NCBI GenBank assembly: GCA_016717305.1
Contig: JADKFY010000003.1
Coordinates: forward strand, 186,001 to 250,000
Direction: 5' to 3'
DNA: 64,000 bases
From: Flavobacteriales bacterium
GTDB taxonomy: Bacteria; Bacteroidota; Bacteroidia; Flavobacteriales_F; PHOS-HE28
In this document: in pieces, positions 18,995 to 27,950 of the stretch
Numbering within the stretch: the first letter of the stretch is position 1
Layout of the letters: the number at the start of each line of letters is the position of its first letter
Program-made: the position numbers and the translations under genes
Notes under the pieces: generated by a model
Seen by the model: only the letters and a program-made list of their open reading frames with translations
Database searches by the model: none
What the model was told of the DNA's origin: nothing

Positions 18995-19147
18995 ATGTAC
19001 ACATCAAAGGTTTTCAGGCACCTCGTTTGGGGTGCATTGGTGCTGGGCGTTAGCCAGGCACAGGGTCAAGTGTCTGTGCCAGGTCATCTCCCCCGCTACC
19101 GCGGATCGCTCAAACCCGTGGAGGTCGGTACGACTGGGGAACCTTAG
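18995..19147 (+). pseudogene. Signal-peptide-bearing gene fragment
   Basis: Fifty codons starting at ATG 18995 begin with a good signal peptide (MYTSKVFRHLVWGALVLGVSQAQGQ) and end after RGSLKPVEVGTTGEP. No domain follows in this or the other frames before a transposase fragment at 19228. It is probably the 5' remnant of a secreted-protein gene truncated by rearrangement, although a short real exported peptide cannot be excluded. Confidence 0.4.
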
Positions 19148-19227
19148 AACATTTTCTCATGCTTCGGCACCGCTGGGCCTCATACGCTGCCGCCGATACG
19201 GTCAACCGTTAACGAAACGGGTTATCC

Positions 19228-19353
19228 ATGATGACCCGTAGCTCTGTGAGCAGCAATTACGAGAGCCACGACCAAGAAGACCTGCATTACTTGAACTGTG
19301 CCATGGTAGACTGGGTTGATGTGTTCTCGCGGGAGAAGGTGTTGAAATGTTGA
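19228..19353 (+). pseudogene. N-terminal fragment of a REP-associated (Y1/IS200-like) transposase
   Basis: The 41-codon frame contains NYESHDQEDLHYLNCAMVDW and VDVFSREKV. This resembles the N-terminus of Bacteroidota REP-associated tyrosine transposases, which read roughly KYKxxDxxxLYFVxFAVVxWVDVFxR. The rest of the Y1 domain (HUH motif and catalytic tyrosine) is missing and no inverted repeats were found, so it is an inactive remnant. Confidence 0.5.
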
Positions 19354-19538
19354 AAGAACCACGGATCATGTCCCGCGGGACCGGCAGAGTGAGGTAGTTG
19401 GTTGACCGCGGACGGTGCCATTATGGCACGGGAAGAAGGGCTGGAAAGGTTCGGCAACGTCAAGTTGAAGTGAGGACCATCGATCGCGCCTTGCATTTCC
19501 CGAGCACGATCGATCCCAACTTGTTGCACCTTTGGCCC

Positions 19539-20598
19539 ATGCGAACGTTCGGTTGGGTCCTGCTCGTGCTCGTCGTTCTTATGACGGTGGCTTCCTTATT
19601 GAACAAGCAGCGGTGGTGGGTCCGCATGTTCGATCTGCCACGGGCACAAGGCATCGTGTTGGGAATTGTCGCCATCGTGCTCTTCGGCATTAGCGGGCCA
19701 CTGAATGGAATGGAGTGGAGCGCCCTTGGCGTGCTGTTCATTTGCTTGGTGTACCAATCCCACGAGTATTCCCCTACACACCGCTTTCGCCAGTGATGTC
19801 GAAACGCGCGGATCCAAGGTCCAAGGCCGATCGGTTTGCGTTGATCGCGGCCAATGTGCTGGGCCCGAACCGCGATGCAGCCGCCTTCCTGCGGATCGTG
19901 GAGAAGCATGACCCCGACCTGGTGTTGACCTTGGAATCCGATGCGTGGTGGGAAGCTGCGTTGGAACCACTGGAGCGCACACGCCCGCATACGATCAGGT
20001 GCCGTTGACAATTGTACGGCATGCACCTGTTCTCCCGGTTCCCGCTTACCAACACCGAGGTGCGCTACTTGGTGGAGGACGATGTTGCCTTCCATCCGCA
20101 CCACCATCACCTTGCCCTCCGGTGCCAAAGGTGTTGGTGCATGGCCTACACCCGGCCGCCAGCACCGGGGAGAATTCACCGCGAAAAGAGCGCGATGCGA
20201 AACTGCTGCTCGTGGCCCGCGAGATCGAAGAGGCACCGTGCACCACCATTGTTGCCGGCGACTTGAACGATGTGGCCTGGTCCACCGCTTCCGATCAATT
20301 CCGAAAGACCAGCGGCCTGCTTGACCCCCGCCGTGGACGTGGTTTCTACAATACCTTCCACGCCAAGATCCCATTCTTCCGTTGGCCGTTGGACCACATC
20401 TTCCACAGCACCGACCTCGCGCTGCTGGACCTGGTGCGCCTTCCTGCATTCGGCTCCGACCACTACCCCATGTACATCGCGCTGGAATATCGCCCGTTGA
20501 AGGACAACGGCGATAACACGGAAGTGCTGGACCGCGAAGAAGAGGAAGATGTGGATGACAAGATCGAGGAAGGGAAAGAACACGCGGGGAAAGGTTGA
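19539..20598 (+). pseudogene. Endonuclease/exonuclease/phosphatase family membrane protein, multiply frameshifted
   Basis: The N-terminus carries two membrane helices (FGWVLLVLVVLMTVASLL; GIVLGIVAIVLFGISGPLNG). A catalytic EEP domain follows, spread over several frames: RFALIAANVLGPNRDAAAFL, HDPDLVLTLESDAWWE, YGMHLFSRFPLTNTEVRYL, TTIVAGDLNDVAWSTAS (active-site GDLND) and LPAFGSDHYPMYIALEY (active-site SDHYP). An acidic tail ends at 20598. Frame changes are needed near 19770, 20000, 20085 and 20130. Family members cut phosphodiester or phosphoester bonds; this membrane-anchored form is common in Bacteroidota with unknown substrate. The start sits four bases after CACCTTTG (19527-19534). Confidence 0.75.
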
Positions 20599-20752
20599 TG
20601 GCTGGAAATCTTCGGAAGGTTCCTACCGCTACTGCCTGTTGGGGAGGCCGCACGGATCGTGGATCCCGGGAGCGTTTGGGAGAAATGTGATGCTCGTTCC
20701 ACAGACGAACGGAGCGCTTTCACAAAGTCATTCTGCAGCGGTCTTGGACAAG

Positions 20753-20932
20753 TTATTCCCGCGACGCATCGGTGCTCCAGAACGCTTCACCGAAGTTGAG
20801 GTACACCCCGTGCAGGGACCAGCACCCAGCCGAGATCGAAGCGCAAGTTGATGTTGTTCTCGCTGTCCACCTTGTTCCTGAGCCCGGTGCCATAGGTCAG
20901 AATTCCATTTCCATCACCTGCGCTCCTGCTTT
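20753..20932 (-). pseudogene. C-terminal fragment of a BamA/Omp85-like barrel
   Basis: Reading leftward, one frame gives TYGTGLRNKVDSENNINLRF and DLGW, and after a one-base shift near 20830 another gives GVYLNFGEAF followed by WSTDASRE and TAA at 20753-20755. The RxxVDxxNNINLRxDLG ... GxYxNxxEAF pattern is the last two strands of surface-antigen (Omp85) barrels. Only about 55 residues remain, downstream of the LpxH-like gene. Confidence 0.5.
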
Positions 20933-20993
20933 GTTATGCCAATGGGTACTACCGCATCCAAGCAGGGCAGGGAACGTGCCTCGGCACGCGGTA

Positions 20994-21878
20994 CTACTGC
21001 AACACCACACCCTTCATCGCGAACTCCGCACGCATGGCGGTGAACAACACGCTGCTCGTGTGGTCCATCTTGGCCAGGTCCACGGCAGCCTCCGAATGCT
21101 GGTCCGCGGCTTTCTGTGCAACAGGATCGTCGGCGTACTTGTAGATTCGCCACGCGTTCCGTCCTGATATTCCAACGCAGAGAGGTTCTCCACCCAATCG
21201 CCGGAATTGAGGTAGAACACGGATCGGCCATCGTTGCTATACACGTGCTTCAATGCAGGTTGGTGAATGTGACCGCAGACCACATAGCGGTAACCGCTCT
21301 GCATTGCGATATCGGTCACCGTACCTTCGAAATCATTGATGTGCTTCACGGCACCCTTCACACTGTCCTTGATCCGTTTGGAGAGGGAGATACGCCCGGT
21401 ACCGAAGCGTTTGCCGAACCAGTTGACCACGGTGTTGATCGATGAAGCATGTCGTAGCCTTTGCCGCCCAACTGCGAGCCATTTGGAATGTTCCATGGTC
21501 ACATCAGAACACGTCGCCGTGGAAGAACCAGGCCAGTTCGCCATGTAGATCGAGCACCAATTTGTTCACCACCTTCGGAGCCACCGATGCTGAAGCCCTC
21601 GAACTTGCGCAACAACTCGTCGTGGTTACCGGTAATGTAGTGAACCTCCGTGCCTCAGGAAAGCAGTTTGGTGATGTACACATAGCCTTCATGTGCGAAG
21701 CGGGGAAGTAGCTTTTGCTGAACTGCCAGATGTCCACGATGTCACCGTTCAGGATCAGCGTGCGCGGTCGAATGGTACGTAGGTAATTCAAGAGTTCTTC
21801 GGCGCGGCAGCCATAAGTTCCCAAATGGACATCGGAGATCACGACCAGTTCCACCTCCCGTTTCTCCTTGCTCTGCAT
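20994..21878 (-). pseudogene. UDP-2,3-diacylglucosamine diphosphatase-like metallophosphoesterase, multiply frameshifted
   Basis: From ATG 21878 the product reads VVISDVHLGTYGCRAEELL and LILNGDIVDIWQFSKSYFP, then (other frames) TEVHYITGNHDELLRKFEGF, NKLVLDLHGELAWFFHGDVF, DVTMEHSKWLA, NTVVNWFGKRFGTG, YRYVVCGHIHQPALKHVY and FYLNSGDWVENLSALEY, ending AMRAEFAMKGVVLQ. The metal-binding DxH, GDxxD, GNHD and GHxH motifs are all present but in different frames, so several single-base shifts and one stop (TGA within KLLS*GTEVHY) interrupt it. The family is highly conserved in Bacteroidota and related to LpxH of lipid A synthesis. A broken copy of such a gene suggests sequence errors. Confidence 0.8.
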
Positions 21879-21974
21879 GGTCGTATCAATTGATCTATCG
21901 GAATGCTGTTTCCGGACAGGGAATCTCTTCCCTATCCGGCTCGCCATCGCCCAACCAACAGCATTTCGTCGTGT

Positions 21975-22542
21975 TCATTCCGTTGCCGCGTACCGGGCGG
22001 GTTCGTTCGTTGCACCCGGTGTGGATCTCTTCGGCACCACCCATTCCCCAACACCGTCCGGGTAGCGCGCACACACCGGTCCGGGCATACCGTCCTTTGT
22101 GAAGACCACTTCATCGATCACTGTTCCAACGCCCCCTACTTGATGGTAAAGCACAATGTGTTCACCACTTGCGGCCAGTGCGAAATTGGTATGGATGCCC
22201 AAGCTCGTATCGTCCACTTTATCGCACCACACTAACACTGTAGTTCGTGCGGGCACAAGCGTTTCGGGCAATTTGAATTTCTTCGGGTCGTCGGGTCCTG
22301 CATCGGAAACGAACCACTCCCCTTCCTTCAACAACAGGTCCTCGCTCCCGGTGTTGTACAATTCGAACCGATCCGCCGGCTCACCGAACTCGCCCAAGGT
22401 CATGGTCTTCTCGGCAACCACTTCATTGATCACCAACTTTCCGGTGAAGGGGTCGTTCTCGGCGTAGTGTACAACTGGCTCCGGTCCTTTGGCACATGCT
22501 AGGAAAAGCGGAAGTAGCATCATGGGCCATGGTCAACTTCAT
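21975..22542 (-). CDS. Lamin-tail-domain lipoprotein (frameshift in signal peptide)
   Basis: The main frame encodes about 180 residues with a lipobox (LPLFLAC) and an LTD/lamin-tail-like beta sandwich: GKLVINEVVAEKTMTLGEFG, DRFELYNTGSEDLLL, WFVSDAGPDDPKKFKLPE, TTVLVWCDKVDD, ARYPDGVGEWVV. Such lipoproteins sit at the cell surface or periplasm with unknown ligand. The natural start is probably ATG 22542 (MKLTMA...), which joins the main frame if one extra C near 22526 is removed; the length is then a multiple of three. In the sequence as given the frame begins at 22523. It is divergent from the MBL-fold gene. Confidence 0.65.
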
Positions 22543-22673
22543 GGCGCAAACGTATCCCCTTCATATTGGCGCAGGATAACCGCAGTGTTATGCTTTCGCT
22601 ACATGGCGTTGGAGCCTTGATCACGCCCGAAGATGATCTGCAAATGCGCAAAAGATCGCTGTACCTTCGGCGT

Positions 22674-23437
22674 GTGCGTACACTATTCATGCTTCCGCTG
22701 CTCTTCGTGGCCTGTACTTCTGCACCATCGGTAAGCGAAACGAATGTACCAGGACCTTCCGTGACCGAGATGTCCGAAAAGACCGTGGCGATACATCCGA
22801 TCCATCATTCGGCCATGGCCCTTGTTTGCAACGGTCACACCGTTTTGGTGGATCCACGACGGCGCCGAACGCTACGCGGCTTACCCAACACCGGAGCTGG
22901 TGTTGATCAGCGATATCCATGGCGACCACATGGACCCGCCACCTTTGAGCGGGCTTGACCTTTCCAAGGCCAGCATCATTGCGCCGAAAGCCGCAATGGA
23001 ACGAATTGCCGGATGACCTGAAGGCACGTTGCACCGCACTGGCGAACGGCGAACGCGGGAGCACCTCGGCATCGGCATCGAAGCCATGAAGCGATGTACA
23101 ACATGCCCGATCCGAACGAGACCACGCCACCCGAAAGGACGCGGCAACGGTTACGTGCTCACCTTCGGGAACGAACGCATCTACATCAGTGGCGATACGG
23201 ACGACATTCCCGAGATGCGCGCTCACCAACATCGATGTGGCCTTCGTGTGCATGAACCCGCCGTACACCACTGACGGTACAACAAGCGGCTAGCGGCGTG
23301 TTTCGCCTTCCACCCCAAGGTGGTGTACCCTATCACTATCGTGGCAAGGATGGCCTTAGCGATGGGCCCTCTTCAAGAAGTTGAACGAAGGCGATCCGAA
23401 GATGGACGTGCAGTTGGCGGATTGGTACGCGGAGTGA
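22674..23437 (+). pseudogene. MBL-fold metal-dependent hydrolase lipoprotein, multiply frameshifted
   Basis: The N-terminus (from GTG 22674, MRTLFMLPLLFVACTSAP) is a lipoprotein signal. The rest is spread over frames: IHPIHHSAMALVCNGHTVLVDP, ERYAAYPTPELVLISDIHGD and HMDPPPLSGLDLSKAS (metal motif HxHxDH as DIHGDHMD), GNGYVLTFGNERIYISGDTD and DIPEM, and QADWYAE-like residues at the end. This matches the UlaG/YycJ-like MBL-fold hydrolases. At least four single-base shifts separate the pieces. An ATG at 22644 is in frame, but a TACCTTCG box at 22662-22669 sits four bases before the GTG, which favours the later start. Confidence 0.65.
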
Positions 23438-23526
23438 GTTTGAACTGCGTGTAGGGGTGCATCGCTCACTGCGACAACGTTTTGCCCAGATCGTATGGTC
23501 TTCTATTCGATCAAAGACCGCTACGA

Positions 23527-24295
23527 ATGAAAACGATCAGCACGTTGTTCCCTGTCGGAGCCCTTCTGCTCTCAGTTCATGTAAGAAGGACAACATTCCT
23601 GATGTACCACCGGTCAACGAAGGACCGACCGATGTAACAGGAGTTCAACCTCCGGTGATACCATCGAATTCGGATTGACGGACAATATGGTGATCGACGA
23701 TGATTCAGTGGTTCTGCAAGTTGCTCTTAATGGGAGCTTGACGCATGACATTGATAGTGACGCAGATGGTACGGTGGATTTTCAGATCAGTATGAACTCC
23801 AGTCAATCTTTGGGTGCTGGGCTGCAAGTTTTCACACGTTTAACGCCGATGCATGCGAATGCGCTGGTCCGTAGTTTTGAGCGCATTGATACTACCTTTT
23901 TGATCAACGATACCGTAACGATGGATCAAATTAATCGGACGTACTCCTGCAGTCGATCGTCACCTTTTGACAGTGTTGTTTCCACAACGCAAAATGCGAT
24001 AAAAATTAGTTGGTCCAATACCGGTGATCTACTCACCGTCATGGATGAATTCCATGCAGGTGAAGTCGTGTTCCGTCGAACCAATTCTTCGGCACCAGTC
24101 CCGAATTATGAACCTCCGTACACCGTTTATACAACCACCAATCGAAACTGCTTTCTCTTGCCCTTGGACCAATTGCTATACCTCGGCCTTGCCATACGGG
24201 ATAATAATGGGGACGAACGTCTTGGGTGGCTCAAACTCAGTCATAAGTGGAATTCCAAGATCGTGATATACGAAAGTGCGTTGCAGGAGCTTTAG
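23527..24295 (+). CDS. Hypothetical lipoprotein (frameshifted N-terminal part)
   Basis: ATG 23527 begins MKTISTLFPVGALLLS; one base shift near 23575 leads to SSCKKDNIPDVPPVN (a lipobox), and a second near 23640 leads to GDTIEFGLTDNMVIDDDS. After that about 200 residues read cleanly to the stop at 24295, with a calcium-like motif DIDSDADGTVDFQI (residues 30-43 of the clean part) and a C-terminal GWLKLSHKWNSKIVIYESA. It looks like a surface lipoprotein with a beta-sandwich fold. I recognise no family. The clean part alone would start at ATG 23690 or nearby and would lack an export signal, so the frameshifted reading is preferred. Confidence 0.6.
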
Positions 24296-24392
24296 TTCCT
24301 TTGGCTTGGCAGGATTTGTTGCGTATACCTCTTTCTTTAATGGAACTACAGTACAGGGGGTAGGCCATCAGGAACCCGAAGCAACACACGTA

Positions 24393-24821
24393 TCAGACCG
24401 GGTCCAGAAACCCATTCTTGTGGTGCCGTATCCATCGCAATACGGTTTGTTCTGCGAAGCACCACACCTGCAGAACGCGGTTACTTTCGCGTTTCTCTTC
24501 GCGTCCATCGGGGTGTTTCACCACGACATCACCCTTCACCAATAGTGGACCATTGGCCGTGATCTCGCAAACGGTCGACGCTACTTGGAGGGCATCCTCT
24601 TTTGCACCTGAATTCATTCTGTAGCTCAAAGCGCCGCTGGGGCACTGATCGATCTGGGCGATGATCTGTTGTGTGGTCGCACCTTCAGGTATGATCCATG
24701 GACGTTCGCCCGGTTTGAACACGTCTCCCAGACCCTTCCAGCAGTTCTTGCTGTGTATGCACAGGTCACTCTTCCAAACAATGGTGACTTCGCCGTTGGT
24801 ATAGGTGTGTTCCTTGCTCAT
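24393..24821 (-). CDS. Divergent 4Fe-4S / CDGSH-type iron-sulfur protein (two compensating shifts)
   Basis: The first half is a Fer4_19-type (YjdI-like) divergent mono-cluster domain with CIHSKNCWKGL and IAQIDQCPSGALSYRMN. The second half should be a CDGSH-type [2Fe-2S] domain: in the adjacent frame 24435-24485 reads CRCGASQNKPYCDG, while the annotated frame gives the meaningless VWCFAEQTVLRWIR before rejoining HHKNGFLDPV. Two small indels that cancel out therefore hide the C-x-C-x2-S/A-x3-P-x-C-D-G-x-H cluster site. The ATG overlaps the OsmC stop (ATGA), so both are translated from one transcript. The protein probably handles electron transfer or cluster sensing. Confidence 0.75.
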   Translation of the reverse strand: MSKEHTYTNGEVTIVWKSDLCIHSKNCWKGLGDVFKPGERPWIIPEGATTQQIIAQIDQCPSGALSYRMNSGAKEDALQVASTVCEITANGPLLVKGDVVVKHPDGREEKRESNRVLQVWCFAEQTVLRWIRHHKNGFLDPV

Positions 24822-25228
24822 TTAAGTAGGGCTTTCAAATGGATGGGGTTCTCCAAAGTACGATGCACCGGACAGGCTTTGGCGATCTGCACCAAACGTT
24901 CCTTTTGTTCGGTTGGCAGATCGGCCGGAAGATCCACAAGGATGGTCATTTCCGTTTCCACCTTGGCACCTTCCTGTGTGCGGTCCATGCTCACCGTGAT
25001 ACCAATGCGCGGCACCACCCACTCTTTGCGGTCCGCATACATCCGCAAGGTGATCGCTGTGCAACTCGCCAAGGCACCGAGCAACAATTCGTGCGGTCGC
25101 ATGCCTTGGTCGGTGCCGCCGTGGTCCGCAGGTTCATCTGCGATCAACTCCAGCCCGCGGGTAGTGATGCGCGTGGCATAGGGTGCGCCGTCCAATACGG
25201 CAGTGACGCTTCGTTCTGTTTTGGCCAT
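24818..25228 (-). CDS. OsmC-family peroxidase-like protein
   Basis: The 136-residue product (ATG 25228, MAKTERSVTAVLDG) has the OsmC/Ohr layout: a beta-rich N-terminus, the motif PHELLLGALASCTAITLRMY with the catalytic cysteine, and the second cysteine in AKACPVHRTLENPI. Such proteins reduce organic hydroperoxides with two cysteines. An in-frame start at 25339 exists, but the extra residues look non-coding. The stop overlaps the start of the Fe-S protein by ATGA. This pairing of OsmC with a YjdI/CDGSH protein suggests a small redox-stress operon. Unlike most neighbours to the left, the frame is intact. Confidence 0.85.
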   Translation of the reverse strand: MAKTERSVTAVLDGAPYATRITTRGLELIADEPADHGGTDQGMRPHELLLGALASCTAITLRMYADRKEWVVPRIGITVSMDRTQEGAKVETEMTILVDLPADLPTEQKERLVQIAKACPVHRTLENPIHLKALLK

Positions 25229-25353
25229 GGTGCTAAGGTCGGAAGTAAAAGGCGGACTGCAAGAGTTCGAGATGACCACTATATTGGCCATTGGTTGTCT
25301 ACTCCCGGAGTGGCAACTTCCTGTGATGTCCCTCACCAACCAACCGCTCTCCC

Positions 25354-25779
25354 ATGACCCTCGAACCTAGCGAATTCGATACGCGCATAGCAACACTGGT
25401 CCGCGTGAGCAACGAACTGCTCGAGATCCGCTACAAACCCGGAACGGTCTTCATTACTGAAGACGTTGCCGAAGTGCAGTCCATGCGCCGCACCATCATG
25501 GGCAGCGCGCCTTATGCCACGCTCACGATCATACCAGAGGACACTGATTTCAGTATGGAAAGTATGCGTACCGACCACGCGGGAGCCGACCGCAGCGAGA
25601 GCCAGATCATCGCGACCGCCATCGTTGCGAAGTCCACCTTGATCGAGCGGCTCACCAACGTGTACTTAAACTTCTTCCCGCAGCTCCAGCGCATGCTGGT
25701 TACGGACAACGAGGCCGAGGCGCGCGTGGATGGAGCAACAGCTGAAGGAGATCGCGAGCACGGGGAGCTAATAGGTTGA
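25354..25779 (+). CDS. STAS/SpoIIAA-like hypothetical protein (frameshift near the C-terminus)
   Basis: The 141-residue reading has alternating strands and helices: VRVSNELLEIRYKPGTVFIT, VAEVQSMRRTIMGSAPYATLT, ATAIVAKSTLIERLTNVYLN. This resembles small Bacteroidota STAS/SEC14-like proteins with no known role. The last 20 residues (VDGATAEGDREHGELIG) are unlike the family. Removing one base near 25730 gives WMEQQLKEIASTGS and a stop at 25769-25771, which fits the usual final helix (A-x-x-W-L). It is divergent from the OsmC gene, with a 125-bp promoter region between them. Confidence 0.6.
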   Translation: MTLEPSEFDTRIATLVRVSNELLEIRYKPGTVFITEDVAEVQSMRRTIMGSAPYATLTIIPEDTDFSMESMRTDHAGADRSESQIIATAIVAKSTLIERLTNVYLNFFPQLQRMLVTDNEAEARVDGATAEGDREHGELIG

Positions 25780-25843
25780 TCGATAGGTGCGTGACATTGG
25801 AGGGTCTTGAAGACCCAAGCCTGCGGTGTCCGAAATAATATAA

Positions 25844-25872
25844 AGGGCCCCGTGGAACGTCCACAGGGCCCT
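25844..25872. terminator. Hairpin terminator, possibly bidirectional
   Basis: Stem AGGGCCCCGTGG / CCACAGGGCCCT around loop AACGT. On the minus strand it is followed by TTTATATTATTT, so it fits the end of the minus-strand micro-protein gene at 25916-26020; it also lies about 70 bp after the STAS-like gene. Confidence 0.7.
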
Positions 25873-25915
25873 AACTGGTTCAACGCTATCTCTTCGACCT
25901 AACGTTGGTCAAGTG

Positions 25916-26020
25916 CTACTCTCCTTTCTGCTTACGGCGTCTGTAGTCCAGTACGAATGGTACTGCCAGTAGTGCCGCAAAAATGATACTGACCACAATG
26001 GTCCCTCCATCGATCTCCAT
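25916..26020 (-). CDS. 34-residue single-helix membrane protein
   Basis: ATG 26020 to TAG 25916 encodes MEIDGGTIVV SIIFAALLAV PFVLDYRRRKQKGE: one membrane helix with a basic cytoplasmic end, a typical N-out/C-in micro-protein. A terminator follows at 25844-25872. No family is recognised. The clean hydrophobic and positive-inside layout supports it despite the small size. Confidence 0.55.
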   Translation of the reverse strand: MEIDGGTIVVSIIFAALLAVPFVLDYRRRKQKGE

Positions 26021-26834
26021 CTTCAAGTTCTTGTTCGTTGATACAACCTGTTCTCTTGGCCGCCCCAAATGGCACAGCCTGCTCATCACTAACGGATCCC
26101 CGCCAATGACGCTATCTGATCAGTGAACGATCACCAGAAGAAGTGGAAGGGGAAGAGCAATGCGCATCGCCGTAGGTCCAGTAGATGATACCATTGCGCG
26201 ACGACCATAAGAACAAATGCCGTGACGGCTGCACGGTCGCTCGCCCGGCTCATCAATGCGAACCCGGTAGCACGGTCCTTCACAGGCGAAACTGGTGGTC
26301 CGGCAAAGGGCTGTGCAAGGCTTTGCGGTGTGGAGGGTTGTTGGAAGAATGCAGATGGAAGGAAGGCTGGATGGCCGAGGTGCGATGATCCAGAACCTTG
26401 AATATCGAGGCCGGAATTCACCGGGTGAGACGCAATACATAGGATCGTGGCCAGCACCACAATACAGAATTGCACAATACGCTTCAAACCGGAGAAGCTT
26501 CGAGGTTGACCTTGGAAGATCCGGGCTTTCTTAACCACCAGGCCGCTCTTGCCATCTCCTGTTGAACTTGCGGTCAGCGTGCTCCTGAACGCTGATGCGG
26601 AGCGCGTGCGGGGTAATGCGCCTGGTAAGATCCCCTTGCTGAACAGGAGGCAAGGGTGGTGCGACATTGTAGAGAGTTGGGGTTCCATGCGGCAAACCGC
26701 AAGAAGTCACAAAGCTAGCGCTGGCTCGATCATGGTGCGCTCCAATGTGATCCCTATTTCAGTGGGACCTAGTTCTTCCTCACACCCGACCATTCCACCG
26801 AAGTGCTGATGGCGGAGTTGGAGATAAGCATCTT
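26021..26834. other. No confident gene
   Basis: The minus strand keeps a 185-codon open frame (26131-26688) that includes hydrophobic stretches (IVQFCIVVLATILCIAS and AAVTAFVLMVVAQWYHLLDL), but no start signal, family or consistent composition supports it. These could be remnants of one or two further small membrane proteins. Confidence 0.35.
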
Positions 26835-26939
26835 CTAGGCGGAAAGGGTAACACCGAAGAGTATCGCGAGAGAAATGATCCCCAAGAACACAGCAATATG
26901 GGTGATGATGTTTTCGGTTGTTGGGCTGAATGTGCTCAT
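26835..26939 (-). CDS. 34-residue single-helix membrane protein
   Basis: ATG 26939 to TAG 26835 encodes MSTFSPTTENIITHIAVFLG then IISLAILFGVTLSA. One membrane helix spans residues 11-32 and there is no basic tail. It resembles the other micro-proteins at 25916-26020 and 28710-28811 in size and strand, but not in sequence. Confidence 0.5.
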   Translation of the reverse strand: MSTFSPTTENIITHIAVFLGIISLAILFGVTLSA

Positions 26940-27125
26940 GACAAGCTCCGTTGAGGTTCTATACGCTTAGTCCAACTTCATGCCAGAACGAAACCACCAG
27001 AGGAAGAGCGTCATGTTGGGGAATGGGATGGACGATCCGGGTATGACCGGGTGTGGCCGCCCCATTCCGACAAGGCGGCTTAGGGCATGTCTTTTGCCTA
27101 AAGGAGAAAGTCAAACCTCCGAAAC

Positions 27126-27728
27126 ATGCGCACTACGATCCACTCCCTTGCTTTCGTTTCACTCCTGTTCTCCACTACGGCCGCCGCACAGGACTGGGGC
27201 ATCGGTTTCCGTTTGGGCGACCCGAGCGGATTGACCGTGAAACGGTATTGGAACAACAAAGCCTTCGAGGTAAGCGTTGGGCGATCCTACCTCTTTACCG
27301 GGAACAAATTCTACAATAAGGCATACGAACGCTGGTACGATCGTCGCGACTTCAACTACGACAAGCACGAATTCCTGTCCTATACCCGCTCTGTGCCGGT
27401 AGGTGTTCAACTCCATTATCTCGTACAGAACCCTTTTGGTAAGGTGAACGGGTTAAGCTGGTACTACGGGTTCGGCGCACAACTGCGGGTGGTGGGCTAC
27501 CAGTTCAGCTACCGCTATAAAGTGCCGAACGACAACGACTGGATCTATGTGGAAGACGCTAGGGCCAGTAACGTGGACCTGGCAGCAGATGCCGTGTTGG
27601 GCGTTGAATACACCTTCCCCAAGGCACCCGTGTCCCTCTTTGTTGACGGCACGGTATCGATGGAAGTGTTCGATGATCCCTTCTTGTTCTTCTTGCAAGG
27701 TGGCACCGGAGTTCGGTTCCGGTTCTAA
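27126..27728 (+). CDS. Outer-membrane beta-barrel protein
   Basis: A 200-residue protein with a signal peptide (FVSLLFSTTAAAQ|DW) and alternating strands rich in aromatic residues: GIGFRLGDPSGLTVKRYW, FEVSVGRSYLFTGN, VGVQLHYLVQNPF, LSWYYGFGAQLRVVGYQF, and the C-terminal GGTGVRFRF ending in phenylalanine as usual for barrel assembly. It is an 8-strand outer-membrane barrel of unknown function. The frame is intact and the start lies four bases after AACCTCCG. A strong terminator follows at 27866-27902, shared with the convergent flavin-binding gene. Confidence 0.8.
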   Translation: MRTTIHSLAFVSLLFSTTAAAQDWGIGFRLGDPSGLTVKRYWNNKAFEVSVGRSYLFTGNKFYNKAYERWYDRRDFNYDKHEFLSYTRSVPVGVQLHYLVQNPFGKVNGLSWYYGFGAQLRVVGYQFSYRYKVPNDNDWIYVEDARASNVDLAADAVLGVEYTFPKAPVSLFVDGTVSMEVFDDPFLFFLQGGTGVRFRF

Positions 27729-27865
27729 GGAACGGATCGCTTAGCAAGGTCGGTCAACTTCGACACTGTTCAGAGGGTATGTGACGAATGTTGGCAACCA
27801 CGTCTCCTATCTCGAGGTAAAGCACGGTGGCAAGATCAGCGCTGTCCGTGATCCGGGATCATATC

Positions 27866-27902
27866 AATAACAAAGCCCCATGATCAATGGGGCTTTGTTA
27901 TT
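27866..27902. terminator. Bidirectional terminator, perfect 16-bp stem
   Basis: AATAACAAAGCCCCAT and its exact complement flank the loop GATCA. It lies between convergent genes and carries T-rich ends on both strands. Confidence 0.9.
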
Positions 27903-27950
27903 ACCTAAAGGTCGACCAGACCTAAGTGCTCCACGGTCGGCGAGTTGTGG

